DNA of 64,000 nt. Origin: Shewanella oncorhynchi. Its GTDB lineage: Bacteria > Pseudomonadota > Gammaproteobacteria > Enterobacterales > Shewanellaceae. A model generated the notes under the pieces. The model searched no databases, was not told the DNA's origin, and saw nothing but the letters and a program-made list of their open reading frames with translations. Shown here piece by piece: positions 52,092 to 63,138 of this stretch. The position numbers were made by a program, and so were the translations under genes. The first letter of the stretch is position 1. Each line of letters begins with the position of its first letter. Location: assembly GCF_012584455.1 (NCBI RefSeq), contig NZ_JABAEB010000003.1:125641-189640 (forward strand), read 5' to 3'.

Positions 52092-52131
52092 ACTTTTTTA
52101 CCCAAATTTAGCTAAATGATAAGAGTCCATT

Positions 52132-52947
52132 ATGCATTATTTATGTCCCCTGTGTGCCGCCCCACTGACGTTAACGGAGCGAACTTGGGGTTGTTCACAG
52201 CAACATAAGTTTGATATGGCAAAAGAAGGCTATGTCAACTTATTACCTGTTCAGAAGAAAAACTCAAAAGATCCTGGTGATAATAAACAGATGATGTTTG
52301 CTCGGCGTGAATTTTTAAACGCGGGTTACTATCAAGGTTTGAGTGATAGAGTGAATGAGCTCGCGCTTGAGTTTGGTGCCGAAGCAAAACAAATCCTCGA
52401 TATAGGCTGTGGGGAAGGGTACTACAGTCAACGTTTATTCCATGTGTTGAGCCAGCACCATGATTGCAATTTACAAGGTATAGATATTTCTAAGTCTGCA
52501 ATTAAATATGCAGCTAAACGTTACCCTAATTTGCAATTTTGTGTCGCAAGTGCCTATGAAATGCCAATCGCATCCCAAAGTGTCGATCTTGCCATTCGTA
52601 TTTATGCCCCTTCAAAAGTAGAAGAGTTACAACGGATTATGGCTGATGGAGGCTTACTGATAACGGTTTCTCCGGGACCTTTACACCATTTTGCGTTGAA
52701 ACAACAAATTTATGCTGAGCCAAGATTACATCCCGTTTCCACAGCGCATATTGCTGGATTTGAGTGTCTTCATCAGGAACGCTTAATCTCCCAGTTAGAG
52801 CTGGCAAATAGTGAACATATCGCTCATTTTTTAGAAATGACGCCCTATGCTTGGAAGTTTACTCATGCCCAAAAGCAAGCATTTGCGTTGCAAGGACTGA
52901 ACTGTGAATTGGATTTTCAAATTGAAGTGCATCGGATTTCAAAGTAA
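52132..52947 (+). CDS. rlmA: 23S rRNA (guanine-N1) methyltransferase RlmA
   Basis: 271 residues. The N-terminal zinc finger Cys5, Cys8, Cys21, His25 matches E. coli RlmA exactly. The SAM-binding Rossmann motif is ILDIGCGEGYYSQ (~92-104), and FDMAKEGYVNLLPVQ is the RlmA signature. It methylates G745 of 23S rRNA at N1. ATG 52132 gives MHYLCPLC. Confidence 0.95.
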   Translation: MHYLCPLCAAPLTLTERTWGCSQQHKFDMAKEGYVNLLPVQKKNSKDPGDNKQMMFARREFLNAGYYQGLSDRVNELALEFGAEAKQILDIGCGEGYYSQRLFHVLSQHHDCNLQGIDISKSAIKYAAKRYPNLQFCVASAYEMPIASQSVDLAIRIYAPSKVEELQRIMADGGLLITVSPGPLHHFALKQQIYAEPRLHPVSTAHIAGFECLHQERLISQLELANSEHIAHFLEMTPYAWKFTHAQKQAFALQGLNCELDFQIEVHRISK

Positions 52948-53090
52948 GTGATAAGATTAAGCTATTGAAATAAGTTATTTAAAATGCTTAACTGTACTTG
53001 CTAAACAGCATGAACCTAGTGTTCTGCTAGCCGGTTGCAAAACCGTAAAGTAGATTTAGGCAAAATAAATAATCCAAAGTGTCGCAGTGT

Positions 53091-53118
53091 GTTGACTTAT
53101 CTTTAGAATGGTTTATAG
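53091..53118 (+). promoter_or_regulatory. Sigma-70 promoter of the cold-shock gene
   Basis: TTGACT, a 16-base spacer, then TATAGT. It predicts a start near 53125 and an untranslated leader of about 130 nt before the ATG, as usual for cspA-type genes whose leaders control translation in the cold. The rest of the gap 52948-53254 shows no gene. Confidence 0.65.
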
Positions 53119-53254
53119 TCTTATCAGCTTGAAGGTTGGGCTTATATTTATGTGTTCAATACGACCAGTTCGTCCTGTAAACATAAGTAATACCGGCATT
53201 TTCCAGCTCCACCCGCCGTTAAGGCTTTAATTTTTTATTTACAGGATTTATATT

Positions 53255-53464
53255 ATGTCTCAAGTTACTGGTGTTGTTAAGTGGTTCAACTCTGACAAAG
53301 GTTTCGGATTCATTGAGCAAGAATCTGGCCCAGATGTATTCGTACACTTCCGTGCGATCAACTCTGACGGTTTCAAAACTCTTGATGAAGGCCAAAAAGT
53401 GTCTTTCACTGTGACTCAAGGTCAAAAAGGTCCACAAGCTGAAAACGTAACTATCATTGGTTAA
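53255..53464 (+). CDS. Cold-shock protein, CspA family
   Basis: 69 residues, a single OB-fold cold-shock domain: [20 protein letters not shown] (RNP1 KGFGFI) and DVFVHFRAI (RNP2 VFVHF). It binds single-stranded RNA/DNA and relieves mRNA structure. A long leader precedes it and a terminator follows. Paralogue identity cannot be decided, so no symbol is given. Confidence 0.95.
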   Translation: MSQVTGVVKWFNSDKGFGFIEQESGPDVFVHFRAINSDGFKTLDEGQKVSFTVTQGQKGPQAENVTIIG

Positions 53465-53506
53465 TTTTCAGTGCTGTTAGCCTGGAGCTGATAGCAATGG
53501 ATTAAA

Positions 53507-53540
53507 GGGCTATGGTTAATTCCGTGGCTCTTTTTATTTG
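53507..53540 (+). terminator. Terminator of the cold-shock gene
   Basis: AGGGCTATGG pairs with CCGTGGCTCT through several G-U pairs around a 6-base loop, followed by TTTTTATTTG. Confidence 0.7.
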
Positions 53541-54428
53541 TGCGAAAATAAAATTTCATTTAGTTTAGATTGTTGAATCCAGTATAAGCGACGAGATCCA
53601 CTTAACATGTCGCATTAATTTAATGCTTAAATCTGAAGTTAATCCTCTAATCTTTCTCTGTTAGAATCCAATTCTGATATCTCCAAGATTTTCAATAAAA
53701 CCATTTGATACACTCTCCTTATTTTTACCCCTGTAACATTCAATTCCATTATATGTTAACTCTTAACTCTTAACGCTTACTCTTATCGAGTTTATTTTTT
53801 GCGTAATCTTATATTCAATGTCGAACGCGAATGCGTCTAATCATTCATTTGTTGTAAATCAGTGACTTCAGATATTGCCGAATATGATTGGTGCATTTAC
53901 ATTTCTTGCACTTAGTTATCCTACATATACTAAGCTGCACCTAAGGCTGAAAGCCTTGTAGTAAAGAGTTGAGGTTGGCAAAGCATTTAGTGCTTGATAT
54001 TAAAGAACACTAGCTTATTTATGATGTAGTTTGGAGCCGACCAAAAAATGAATATTGCTATTGAGATGCCTTGCATTTCGTACATTTAAGTATTTCCGAC
54101 AGAAGCTTTAGGCTGCTAATCCAACTTAATTATCGGCTACTTTATAGCGGAATAATGCTCTCCCTCGACTAGTTTTCCTAACTTATAAAGGAGGGGTCTA
54201 CAGTTAGCTCTAAATGGATTAAGAGCCCTTTCTACTGGCGGGTATTGGCCTGATATTTTGTTAGCATGTTTATTGCTTCTAATGTGACGTTAGTGACAAT
54301 ACAAGAATACTTAAAGTTGATAACTATATACTGAGGATCTTTTAATGGGTTATGTTATTCAAGGAGACTACGATTAAGCCGAAAAATGGATTGAGCTAAA
54401 TTTAAATATTGTGGAGTATTACAGTGTA
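53541..54428. other. AT-rich gene-free stretch between csp and rne
   Basis: No complete gene seen in about 900 bp. Features noticed: clustered AACTCTTAACTCTTAACGCTT repeats near 53759-53785, small hairpins such as AAGGCTGAAAGCCTT near 53953, and an interrupted frame at 54345 (MGYVIQGDYD, stop, then an open frame AEKWIELNLNIVEYY). It may contain a decayed gene or an unrecognised small RNA. Confidence 0.45.
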
Positions 54429-54429
54429 A

Positions 54430-54460
54430 ATAAAAAAGCCATGCAATTGCATGGCTTTTC
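54430..54460 (-). terminator. Terminator of rne
   Basis: AAAAGCCATGCA / TGCATGGCTTTT, a near-perfect palindrome, followed on the minus strand by TTTTTTATTT. It lies 18 bp past the rne stop. Confidence 0.88.
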
Positions 54461-54477
54461 TGGTTTAGCTTAAGTGA

Positions 54478-57400
54478 TTATGGACGTGCCATATCCGACT
54501 CTGCACCATTAGCGAGTTTGATTTTGGCAGTAGACTCTTCGTTCGCAGTATTCTCATACTCTCGTCCTTTAGGGACAGCCACTTGTTCTCTCACCTCAAC
54601 GACAGGCTTGGTCATATCCGAAGACACCATAGAGCCAAAGCGGCTGGCGGCTTTCGGCTTGCTGACAATAACTGCATCCGTGATTTGCGGTGTTGTTGGA
54701 GCCGTTTGTATCGTGGCTTGAGGCTTAGCTATAGCTGCCGGTCTGGCCATTGGCGCAGAGGCTGTTGCTTTCACGGCTTCTTTTACTTCAGCGCTCGGTG
54801 CAACACTTGGCTCGACAAGTGTTTCGGTTTTAGCTGCTTCAGCTTTGGGTACTGCTACTGATTTAGTCACTGAGCTTTCAACTGATGGGACTGCAACGAC
54901 TACGGCTTCAGCAGTAACGCTGGTCACCTGAGTTTCAACGATTGACGCAAGGTCAACTTTTGCGTCAGCAGCCTTTGGCTCTTCCACTTTCGTTTCAGTG
55001 GTTTTAGTCACAACAGGTTTAGTTTCAACTTGCTGAGTTTCAACTGCTGCAACGTCATTTGCTTGAGGCTGAGGCTCAACTTTTGCTTCTACTTTAACAA
55101 CAGCAGGAGCTTCAACAGTTGGAGTTGCACTTGTTTCAGCTATTTCGACGTCATCAGTTTTAACGGCCGGTTCAGTTACCGCTGTTGTTTGAGTTGCAAC
55201 AACAGGAGTTTCCACTCGAACACTGACGATTTCGCTTGGGTACTCTTGGTCAGCACCTAATTCGTCATTAGGAACGAATTGCGCTGGCGTTGATGTACCT
55301 TGGTCATCTTCGTCGCGACGACGACGTTGACCCGCTGCACGAAGGTGGCGAGGGCTACGACGGCTACGACGTTGACCATCTCTTTGCTCGCGTTTTGATT
55401 GATCATCAGCATTAGCATTTTCGTTGTCTGCATCAACTTCGCTATCTTGCGATACAGCATCCGCTGCTACAGTATGAGCTGCTGTGTCAACCAAGGTGTT
55501 TTCAGCTACGTTAACAGCATCAACAGCAGGTGTTTCTACTACAGTAGAAATTACAGTTGTCTCTTCTAGCACAATATTTTCTTGCGCTTCTTGAGCAGGT
55601 GCAGCTTCCTTACGAGGCTGGCGACGTGTTCTTGGCGCTTTAGTTTCTACTGGCGTTTGGGCAATGACTTCAGCTTTGACATTAACACTGATTGTACTTG
55701 CCGCTGCGGCGTTAAGGGCTGCAATTTCCGCTAACACTTCTGCTGCATCTTCAGGTGCAATTGGGATCGCATTATCTGGCGTATTATGGCCATTATCGAT
55801 ACGCACCTTACGACGCATGTTACGGCGCTGACGACGCTCGCGGGCGACTTCTTGCTTAGGGGCATCATCTGCTTCAATGTCGGCAACAACATCTTTTGGC
55901 GCTTGTACGCGTGGCTTCGGTTCAGCTTTAGCTGGACGTTTAGCCGTTTCTTCTTTTTCGCGTACTGGACGTTCTTGTGTGCTGACTACTGCATCAGTCG
56001 GCTTTTTTGGATTGCGGCTACGCGGCTCACGAGTGCCTTCTTTTGCTTTGTCGGCATCTTGGGCATTGCGTGGGCGGCGAGTGTCATTACGACGGTTACG
56101 GCGATTTGCGTTAGCCGCACTGGTATCAGTTGCTTTAGTTTCAACAACTTTTACGGGTTCAGCTTTTTCACTTGGCGCAAACATGGCACTGATTGCACTC
56201 ACAAGCTTGCTGAAGAAGCCTGGTTGTGGCGCTTCAACTTTCACCGTTGGTGATGGGGCTTGTTCTACTTTTTGTGGCGCTGCAAAACCTTTTAATGCCG
56301 GAATAGGCGCCGCAGTACGTTCCAGTTTGCGTGGCTCATACAATTTGGCTTCAGGATGCTCTATACGCTTATAGCTTGATTCACTGATTTCATCATCACT
56401 ACGGTGACGGATCACGCGGTAATCAGGCGTCATCATGTGTGCGTCAGGTATCACATACACTTCGACATCGTGACGCTGTTCTGTGATGCGAATGGCTTTG
56501 CGTTTCTCGTTTAACAAGAAAGCTGCAACATCCACAGGCACAATCGCTTCGATCTGTGAGGTGTTTTCTTTGATGGCTTCTTCTTCCATCAAACGTAAAA
56601 TTGACAGTGCTAAAGACTCGGTACTGCGAATCGTGCCTTGGCCATGACAGCGAGGGCAGATATGCGCTGCAGATTCTTCTAAAGAGGGGCGTAGACGTTG
56701 ACGCGACATTTCCATCAAACCGAAACGAGAAATGCGACCTAATTGCACACGGGCGCGGTCGTGGTGAACAGCATCACGTAAGCGGTTTTCAACTTCACGC
56801 TGATGGCGCACAGGCGTCATATCAATAAAGTCGATAACCACTAAGCCACCTAAGTCGCGGAGGCGCAATTGGCGGGCAATTTCATCGGCGGCTTCGAGGT
56901 TAGTGTTCAGTGCTGTTTCTTCAATATCGCCGCCTTTAGTGGCACGGGCAGAGTTGATATCGATTGAGGTTAAGGCTTCAGTTGGGTCGATAACAATCGA
57001 ACCGCCAGATGGCAGACGCACTTCGCGTTGGAAGGCGGATTCAATTTGTGATTCGATTTGGAAGTGAGTGAATAATGGCACTTCAGCTTCGTACAGTTTT
57101 ACGCGCTCAACGAAATCAGGGCGAACTAAGGCGATATGTTGCTTCGCTTCTTCAAAAATACGTGGATGATCGATGAGGATTTCGCCCACGTCACGGCGTA
57201 AATAGTCACGAATAGCGCGAACTATCACATTGCTTTCTTGGTGAATTAAGAAAGGTGCGCCTTTAACTTGTGAAGCTTCGGTGATCGCCGCCCAGTGGTG
57301 TTGTAGAACTTTTAAGTCCCACTTTAACTCGGCAGATTCTTTGCCTACACCCGCAGTACGCACGATAAGACCCATGCCAGCAGGCACTTCTAAGTCAGCC

Positions 57401-57864
57401 ATCGCTTCTTTTAGCTCAGTGCGCTCATCACCTTCGATACGACGAGAAATCCCGCCTGCACGTGGGTTGTTTGGCATTAATACTAAGTAAGAGCCTGCAA
57501 GGCTGATGAAGGTCGTTAAGGCTGCGCCTTTATTGCCGCGTTCTTCTTTGTCAATTTGGACAATAACTTCCTGTCCTTCACTGACCACTTCTTTGATATT
57601 GGGGCGACCTTGGAACGAATATCCCTTCGGGAAATATTCTCTAGCGATTTCTTTCAGTGGCAAAAAGCCGTGACGATCGGCACCGTAGTCGACGAAAGCG
57701 GCTTCTAAAGACGGTTCTACGCGGGTAATTTTACCTTTGTAAATGTTTGATTTTTTTTGCTCATGACCTGGGCTTTCAATGTCTAGATCATACAGTTGTT
57801 GCCCATCAACAAGGGCTACACGCAACTCTTCTGATTGAGTTGCATTGATTAACATACGTTTCAT
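54478..57864 (-). CDS. rne: Ribonuclease E
   Basis: 1128 residues from ATG 57862-57864 ([22 protein letters not shown], the canonical start; the frame continues upstream spuriously). S1 RNA-binding domain ~35-120 ([22 protein letters not shown]), catalytic DNase I-like region with [20 protein letters not shown] and [11 protein letters not shown], Zn-link CPRCHGQG. From ~540 on, an Arg- and Ala/Val/Glu-rich disordered scaffold region for RNA and degradosome binding. It initiates mRNA decay and rRNA/tRNA processing at the membrane. A long leader (57865 upward) suggests autoregulation as in E. coli. Confidence 0.97.
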   Translation of the reverse strand: MKRMLINATQSEELRVALVDGQQLYDLDIESPGHEQKKSNIYKGKITRVEPSLEAAFVDYGADRHGFLPLKEIAREYFPKGYSFQGRPNIKEVVSEGQEVIVQIDKEERGNKGAALTTFISLAGSYLVLMPNNPRAGGISRRIEGDERTELKEAMADLEVPAGMGLIVRTAGVGKESAELKWDLKVLQHHWAAITEASQVKGAPFLIHQESNVIVRAIRDYLRRDVGEILIDHPRIFEEAKQHIALVRPDFVERVKLYEAEVPLFTHFQIESQIESAFQREVRLPSGGSIVIDPTEALTSIDINSARATKGGDIEETALNTNLEAADEIARQLRLRDLGGLVVIDFIDMTPVRHQREVENRLRDAVHHDRARVQLGRISRFGLMEMSRQRLRPSLEESAAHICPRCHGQGTIRSTESLALSILRLMEEEAIKENTSQIEAIVPVDVAAFLLNEKRKAIRITEQRHDVEVYVIPDAHMMTPDYRVIRHRSDDEISESSYKRIEHPEAKLYEPRKLERTAAPIPALKGFAAPQKVEQAPSPTVKVEAPQPGFFSKLVSAISAMFAPSEKAEPVKVVETKATDTSAANANRRNRRNDTRRPRNAQDADKAKEGTREPRSRNPKKPTDAVVSTQERPVREKEETAKRPAKAEPKPRVQAPKDVVADIEADDAPKQEVARERRQRRNMRRKVRIDNGHNTPDNAIPIAPEDAAEVLAEIAALNAAAASTISVNVKAEVIAQTPVETKAPRTRRQPRKEAAPAQEAQENIVLEETTVISTVVETPAVDAVNVAENTLVDTAAHTVAADAVSQDSEVDADNENANADDQSKREQRDGQRRSRRSPRHLRAAGQRRRRDEDDQGTSTPAQFVPNDELGADQEYPSEIVSVRVETPVVATQTTAVTEPAVKTDDVEIAETSATPTVEAPAVVKVEAKVEPQPQANDVAAVETQQVETKPVVTKTTETKVEEPKAADAKVDLASIVETQVTSVTAEAVVVAVPSVESSVTKSVAVPKAEAAKTETLVEPSVAPSAEVKEAVKATASAPMARPAAIAKPQATIQTAPTTPQITDAVIVSKPKAASRFGSMVSSDMTKPVVEVREQVAVPKGREYENTANEESTAKIKLANGAESDMARP

Positions 57865-58420
57865 GATGACGTCATTCTTCTTTAAATAGAGGTCATCAAA
57901 CATCGCGCTTCGCTGCATTACGGGCCTAGCAGTAGGTCAACTGAGCCTCACGGCTGGTGGCTAGGCAAGAGGTGCGCATTACTGTTAGACGCAGTCGCTG
58001 CGTGTCGCATCCTATTTATGGCTTATTTTTTAATGATTACAAAAACAAGGAATTCGTTGTAAAACATCAACCAACCCCATAAATTCTTTAGTTTCGTTCC
58101 AGTAATGCCCAAGTCGAATCGGTTTGTCTGACAACAAGTTAAAATATCCTTCGAAATCGGGGAGGAAAACCTAGGGTAAACCTTATTAAAGTAAGGTGAC
58201 TTTCTCGATTTAATCGTAAAAAACGCATTTGTGGTATTTTTACTCTGTATACGATTTGCAAATCAATGATTTGCTATCAAGAAAATCTTTTTTTATCCGT
58301 TAAATTTTCCGCTTGGGATCAGGGCGTTGTGAACACTTTATTCACGGCTTATCCCTAATCGCTGGTGAAATATAGCAATAATCAAAAAATTCAGCAATGG
58401 AAAGGCACAATTCTTCTCAG
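57865..58420. other. Long rne leader and divergent rne/rluC intergenic region
   Basis: About 560 bp without a gene between divergent rne and rluC. In E. coli the rne 5' leader (about 360 nt) folds into hairpins through which RNase E controls its own mRNA. A similar role is inferred here; I did not match individual hairpins. Confidence 0.5.
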
Positions 58421-58447
58421 TTGTTGTACAATGGCGACCGTTATAAT
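58421..58447 (+). promoter_or_regulatory. Candidate rluC promoter with very short leader
   Basis: TTGTTG, a 15-base spacer, TATAAT (58442-58447). Transcription would begin about 6-7 nt before the rluC ATG at 58461, which has no Shine-Dalgarno. Confidence 0.45.
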
Positions 58448-58460
58448 TAGATGGCGCATC

Positions 58461-59420
58461 ATGAATATAGAATCCACCCCACAACAGGTTCAGTTGATCA
58501 CGATTGATGAAGATCACTTCGAACAGCGTATCGATAACTACTTAATGACCAAGCTGAAGGGCGTGCCGAAAAGCATGATCTATCGCATTGTCCGCAAGGG
58601 CGAGGTTCGAGTGAATAAGAAACGCATCAAACCCGAGTACAAGTTGCAGATTGGCGACATAGTACGTATTCCGCCAGTCCGCGTGGCAGAGCCGGATAAC
58701 CGTACCGCACCATCGGCGAACTTAAGCAAAGTCTCGCAACTCGAAGACCGTATTTTGCATGAAGACAATCATTTGATCGTGCTGAATAAACCTGCTGGCA
58801 TTGCCGTGCATGGTGGTAGTGGAGTCGATTACGGTGTGATTGAAGCATTGCGTTCACTGCGTCCTCAACAAAAGTTTTTAGAGCTAGTACATCGCCTCGA
58901 TAAAGACACTTCGGGTGTGTTGTTGGTGGCGAAAAAGCGTAGCGCGCTTAAACATCTGCATGATCAGCTTCGGTATAAAAAAATGCAGAAAGACTATTTG
59001 GCCTTAGTTAAAGGTGAATGGTCTGCTCAAGATAAAGCCGTTAAACAGCCTTTATTGAAGATCACCCTCAAATCCGGTGAGCGCATAGTGCGCGTTAATG
59101 CGGAAGGTAAACCTTCAGAAACGCGCTTTAAAATTATGCAGCGTTACCAAGGTTGTACTTTAGTGAAGGCAAGCCCTGTCACTGGACGTACTCATCAAAT
59201 TCGGGTGCATTGCCAATTTGCTGGCCATCCTATCGCCTGTGATGATAAGTACAGCGAGCAAGGGTTTGACGATAGCATGCGTGCATTAGGCTTAACTCGA
59301 CTCTTTTTACATGCCGCTGAATTGATGTTCATTCATCCAGAAAATGATGAAGTGATGCGGGTTTCTGCGCCTTTAGATGAAAATTTGTCGCAATTACTCG
59401 ATAAGTTAAAGCGTGCGTAA
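58461..59420 (+). CDS. rluC: 23S rRNA pseudouridine synthase RluC
   Basis: 319 residues from ATG 58461; the open frame extends 32 codons further upstream but the E. coli-like N-terminus starts here. S4 RNA-binding domain ~18-75 (GVPKSMIYRIVRKGEVRVNKKRIKPEYK) followed by the RluA-type catalytic domain with HRLDKDTSG (catalytic Asp) and VTGRTHQIRVH. It makes pseudouridines 955, 2504 and 2580 in E. coli 23S rRNA. Divergent from rne, as in E. coli. Confidence 0.96.
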   Translation: MNIESTPQQVQLITIDEDHFEQRIDNYLMTKLKGVPKSMIYRIVRKGEVRVNKKRIKPEYKLQIGDIVRIPPVRVAEPDNRTAPSANLSKVSQLEDRILHEDNHLIVLNKPAGIAVHGGSGVDYGVIEALRSLRPQQKFLELVHRLDKDTSGVLLVAKKRSALKHLHDQLRYKKMQKDYLALVKGEWSAQDKAVKQPLLKITLKSGERIVRVNAEGKPSETRFKIMQRYQGCTLVKASPVTGRTHQIRVHCQFAGHPIACDDKYSEQGFDDSMRALGLTRLFLHAAELMFIHPENDEVMRVSAPLDENLSQLLDKLKRA

Positions 59421-59442
59421 TCGACGGGGATAGGTTTCAAGG

Positions 59443-60159
59443 ATGAAGATAAAGCAATACGATTTAGTGATTTTCGATTGGGATGGCACTCTGATGGATT
59501 CCATCGGTAAAATTATCACTTGTATTGAAAATATGGCTAAGGCATTGCAGTTACCTATCCCAACTGAAAGTGACATTCGCGATATTATTGGTCTTTCTAT
59601 GACAGAAGCGCTGCGAGTCCTGTTCCCTGAGGGGCTTAATTGCAGCGCTTCTTCTGTATATTCTCAGCCTCTACATTCTAATAATGCATTCAGCCAAGGC
59701 GAAAATGATCAATATCAGCAGATGCGCGCTGAGTTTAAAGCACAATATTTGCATTTAGACACCACGCCAACGCCCTTGTTTGTGCAAACTCCAGCGTTAA
59801 TTGATGACTTGCATAGCCAAGGCTATAAGTTAGCCGTCGCAACTGGTAAAGCCCGTGCGGGACTTGATCGCGTCTTTGAGCAAACAGGCTTAGGTCGATA
59901 CTTTGTTGCGTCACGCTGCGCTGATGAAGTGCACAGCAAACCCCATCCTGAAATGATCTCAAGCTTGCTGAAAGAATTGAATATTGCCCCGAACCGAGCC
60001 TTAATGGTGGGTGATTCTCTGCTGGATTTAACCATGGCGGCCAATGCAGGGATTGATAGCGTTGGTGTGACCTATGGCGCTCACAGTGCTGAAAAGTTGC
60101 TGCGGGCAAAACCTATCGCCTTGATAGATTCACCAAAGCAATTACTGCAATACCTTTAA
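59443..60159 (+). CDS. HAD-IA family phosphatase (phosphoglycolate phosphatase-like)
   Basis: 238 residues. Motif I DLVIFDWDGTLMDS (nucleophile Asp12, acid Asp14), motif II LAVATGKARAG, motif III KPHPEM, motif IV MVGDSLLDLTMA, with an alpha-helical cap (~18-90). The cap has an extra Ser/Asn-rich stretch (SASSVYSQPLHSNNAFSQGE). Substrate not predictable; it follows rluC by 22 bp and is probably co-transcribed. Confidence 0.9.
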   Translation: MKIKQYDLVIFDWDGTLMDSIGKIITCIENMAKALQLPIPTESDIRDIIGLSMTEALRVLFPEGLNCSASSVYSQPLHSNNAFSQGENDQYQQMRAEFKAQYLHLDTTPTPLFVQTPALIDDLHSQGYKLAVATGKARAGLDRVFEQTGLGRYFVASRCADEVHSKPHPEMISSLLKELNIAPNRALMVGDSLLDLTMAANAGIDSVGVTYGAHSAEKLLRAKPIALIDSPKQLLQYL

Positions 60160-60331
60160 CACTGCTATTTAATGCTGGAGCGGCAATACATGCCGCTGCG
60201 CATGAGACTTCCTTATCACTTTTATTTACGTCTCATCTTCTCGTCGATGAAACGACTCAGTAGCCCAGTATTTTTGATGCGCGTCATCGATTCAATAAAC
60301 TGAGCAAATAGAGCAAAGCCTTGGCAAACGT

Positions 60332-60916
60332 TTAAGCGAGAACGTCTACACCTTGGGCTAACAGCATTTCCGTCAGTAATATCAGTGGTAAGCCAACTAA
60401 GGTATTGGGATCGCGACCTTCGAGCTCTGTAAATAACGCGATACCTAAACCTTCGCTCTTAAAACTCCCCGCGCAATAATAAGGCTCTTCTTTTTCAATG
60501 TAAGCCACAATCTGCGCATGGCTAAGGTGCCTAAAATGAACCGTAAAGGGTTCAACCTCGGCGGCCATGGCTCCCGTTTCGGCGTTGTAAAGTGCAAGAC
60601 CAGTATAAAAGGTGATGGCCTTGCCTGAGGCTTGAGTGAGCTGCGCGACGGCATTATTAAAATGATGGGGTTTACCGATAATCTTGCCATCAATGACGGC
60701 AACTTGATCGGAGCCAATAATCAGACCATCGGGGAATTGTTCTGCTCCCGCGACGGCTTTTGCTTTGGCTAATCGCAGCACTAAAGCATGGGCCGATTCT
60801 TCGAGATACGCCGTTTCGTCAATATTAGGATTGCAGCATTCGAAGGGTAACCCGAGTTTTTGCAGTAAAGATTGTCGGTATACAGACGTCGAAGCTAAGA
60901 TTAATGGGGTTGGCAT
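60332..60916 (-). CDS. yceF: Maf-family nucleotide pyrophosphatase, YceF type
   Basis: 194 residues. [21 protein letters not shown] is the Maf N-terminal motif. [23 protein letters not shown] and [12 protein letters not shown] follow. E. coli YceF hydrolyses 7-methyl-GTP to the monophosphate, and the STS motif and overall similarity favour this subfamily. It is divergent from yceD, as in E. coli. Confidence 0.93.
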   Translation of the reverse strand: MPTPLILASTSVYRQSLLQKLGLPFECCNPNIDETAYLEESAHALVLRLAKAKAVAGAEQFPDGLIIGSDQVAVIDGKIIGKPHHFNNAVAQLTQASGKAITFYTGLALYNAETGAMAAEVEPFTVHFRHLSHAQIVAYIEKEEPYYCAGSFKSEGLGIALFTELEGRDPNTLVGLPLILLTEMLLAQGVDVLA

Positions 60917-61140
60917 AATGAGATATCCGCAAAAGAGTGACTCATATTGTGACCAATCAATGCGCGAGAGTGCAAGAGTTTCGTCTTTTACGGTTTCTTT
61001 TCAATGAATGCGACTATTTTAGGCGGCTTGCGCTTGTATGCGGCCCCATGCTTGGGTACTATTTCGCTTCCGTCAATTTCAATGTTGGGGCAGGGGAAAG
61101 GCTTAAGTCGCAAACTGGGACTTAAGTTAGTATTTTTTCT

Positions 61141-61167
61141 TTGACTCTAGCGTTTTCAAACTATAAT
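61141..61167 (+). promoter_or_regulatory. Promoter of yceD-rpmF-plsX with very short leader
   Basis: TTGACT (61141-61146), a 15-base spacer, TATAAT (61162-61167). Transcription would start near 61174, about 5 bases before the yceD ATG, so the mRNA would be nearly leaderless. Confidence 0.6.
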
Positions 61168-61178
61168 ATGCGCGCCTT

Positions 61179-61703
61179 ATGCAAACAGTAAAGATACCGG
61201 TTTCAATTGATCCATTTCGCGCCGCCTCGAGTCGCCTAGTTTATCAGGGCGTTGTTCCTGGTGTGCAACTGAAAAGATTAACTGAGTTATGTGCCGGCGA
61301 CTGTTCCGATGTGGCAGTGTCGCTTGAATGTGGCGTAGATTTACAGGGGATAGTCTACCTGAAAGGGAAGGCTGTGACGGAGCTCACTCTGATATGTCAA
61401 CGTTGCATGACACTATTTACCACTGAGGTTACGGTCGAGTTTTGTTTTGGTCCATGTCGGACTAAGGCAGAAATCGATGAGCTCCCGGATGCGTATGACC
61501 CAATTGAGTGCAATGAAATTGGCGAAGTGCGTCTACATCAATTGATCGAAGATGAATTGATAGTCGCTATGCCGATAATCCCAATGCATCAAGAAATTGA
61601 TTGCAGTGCAGGATCTAAAGACATGGTTGTAGGCGAGATAGAACCCGCTCAAGAGGAGCGTCCAAATCCGTTTGCAGTGTTAGAAAAACTGAAGAGCAAG
61701 TAA
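61179..61703 (+). CDS. yceD: YceD family protein (DUF177), 23S rRNA accumulation factor
   Basis: 174 residues, [20 protein letters not shown], aligned with E. coli YceD from its first residue. A Cys pair in [12 protein letters not shown] and a C-terminal [12 protein letters not shown] are conserved. YceD is needed for normal 23S rRNA levels and is co-transcribed with rpmF. No Shine-Dalgarno precedes the ATG. Confidence 0.94.
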
Positions 61704-61719
61704 TCGAGGAGACAGGCCA

Positions 61720-61890
61720 ATGGCTGTACAACAGAACAAAAAATCACGTTCAAAGCGCGGAATGCGCCGTTCACATGACGCACTGAGCACTGCTCAGCTG
61801 TCTGTAGACGCTACCAGCGGTGAAATCCATATGCGTCACAATGTGACTGCAGATGGCTTCTATCGCGGTAAAAAGGTAATCAACAAGTAA
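61720..61890 (+). CDS. rpmF: 50S ribosomal protein L32
   Basis: 56 residues: [20 protein letters not shown], then a short beta region ending [10 protein letters not shown], matching bacterial L32 without the zinc-binding Cys set. GAGGAGAC lies just upstream. It is 16 bp after yceD and 15 bp before plsX; the trio is a classic operon linking ribosome and lipid synthesis. Confidence 0.97.
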
Positions 61891-61905
61891 TTTGTTGGTT
61901 TCCTA

Positions 61906-62934
61906 ATGACGAATCTGACGCTTGCGTTAGATGCAATGGGTGGTGATCATGGCCCCCACGTCACGGTGCCTGCAGCCTTGCGGGCACTACAATTACATTC
62001 TTTTCTTAAAATCATTTTAGTCGGTGACAAGACTGAAATTGATGTCTATCTACGTCAAGCAGAAGCGAGTTTACTTTCGCGCATAGAAATCATTCATACC
62101 GATGAAGTCGTTAGTATGTCCGATAGGCCTGTGCATGCCTTGCGTACACGTAAAAACAGTTCCATGCGATTGGCTATTGAGTTAGTGCGCGACGACCGCG
62201 CACAAGCGTGTGTGAGTGCCGGTAACACAGGGGCGCTGATGGCAATGGCGAAAGTATTGTTGAAGACCTTGCCTGGTGTTGATCGACCCGCATTAGTCAG
62301 TTGTTTACCTGCGGTGACTCAAAAACCGGTTTATTTGTTGGATTTGGGCGCGAATATTTCCTGTGACTCGGAAACCTTATTTCAATTTGCCGTGATGGGC
62401 TCAGTCCTGTGCGAAGCGGTAGATAAGAAATCTCGGCCAAAAGTCGCCTTGCTCAATGTGGGCGTTGAAGAAATTAAAGGTAATGACCAAGTTCAGCAAG
62501 CCGCGCAGTTGCTGCAACACACAGAACAAATCAATTACACAGGTTTTATCGAAGGGGATGAAATCTATTCCGGTAATGTGGATGTGATTGTTTGTGATGG
62601 GTTTGTGGGTAACATCACGCTCAAGACCTCTGAAGGTATTGCCAAGTTATTAGTACATCAGTTAAAACGGGGACTAACCCAAGGTTTATTCGTTCGTTTT
62701 CTGGCTAAACTTATCGCCCCTCGTATCCAGGCGGTCCTTAGTCAGATGAACCCCGACCACTATAACGGTGCAAGTCTGATAGGATTGCGCGGAATAGTTG
62801 TAAAAAGCCATGGAAACGCGGATGAAACTGCCTATTTACAAGCAATTAGTTTGGCAGTAACGGAAGCTCAACGTCGACTCCCTGAAATGATAAAAGATCG
62901 TTTGGAGTCGATTCTTTTAGATATCAATCACTGA
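61906..62934 (+). CDS. plsX: Phosphate acyltransferase PlsX
   Basis: 342 residues. PlsX converts acyl-ACP and phosphate to acyl phosphate for phospholipid synthesis. Family motifs: [12 protein letters not shown] at the start, [15 protein letters not shown], and [12 protein letters not shown]. Complete and normal in length. In most Gammaproteobacteria fabH follows directly; here an integrase gene lies 205 bp downstream instead. Confidence 0.97.
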   Translation: MTNLTLALDAMGGDHGPHVTVPAALRALQLHSFLKIILVGDKTEIDVYLRQAEASLLSRIEIIHTDEVVSMSDRPVHALRTRKNSSMRLAIELVRDDRAQACVSAGNTGALMAMAKVLLKTLPGVDRPALVSCLPAVTQKPVYLLDLGANISCDSETLFQFAVMGSVLCEAVDKKSRPKVALLNVGVEEIKGNDQVQQAAQLLQHTEQINYTGFIEGDEIYSGNVDVIVCDGFVGNITLKTSEGIAKLLVHQLKRGLTQGLFVRFLAKLIAPRIQAVLSQMNPDHYNGASLIGLRGIVVKSHGNADETAYLQAISLAVTEAQRRLPEMIKDRLESILLDINH

Positions 62935-63065
62935 TACCGCGACAAACAAAGATTTATCACGACATTCGCTAGTATAAAACCCTTTAAAATCCTCGTTATG
63001 CGTCAAATCACTGCGACAAACTAAGACATTCAAACTCGACATAAGACAAGCAAAACTTGTACAAA

Positions 63066-63129
63066 TTTGTGTGCAAATTTACACTATGTACACCGATAGC
63101 CGCTGAGGCTAAAAAAATTTGTACACAAA
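63066..63129. promoter_or_regulatory. Inverted repeat upstream of the second integrase
   Basis: TTTGTGTGCAAATTT (63066-63080) and AAATTTGTACACAAA (63115-63129) are reverse complements except at one position, 49 bp apart. A further TTGTACAAATTTGT overlaps the left arm. They could be Xis/Int arm sites or a regulator's operator, or part of an attachment region between plsX and the integrase. Confidence 0.5.
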
Positions 63130-63138
63130 GAGGGTTTA

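Noticed and set aside
55786..56374. Long plus-strand frames opposite rne
   Set aside because: They are shadows of the repetitive Arg/Ala/Glu-rich tail of RNase E.
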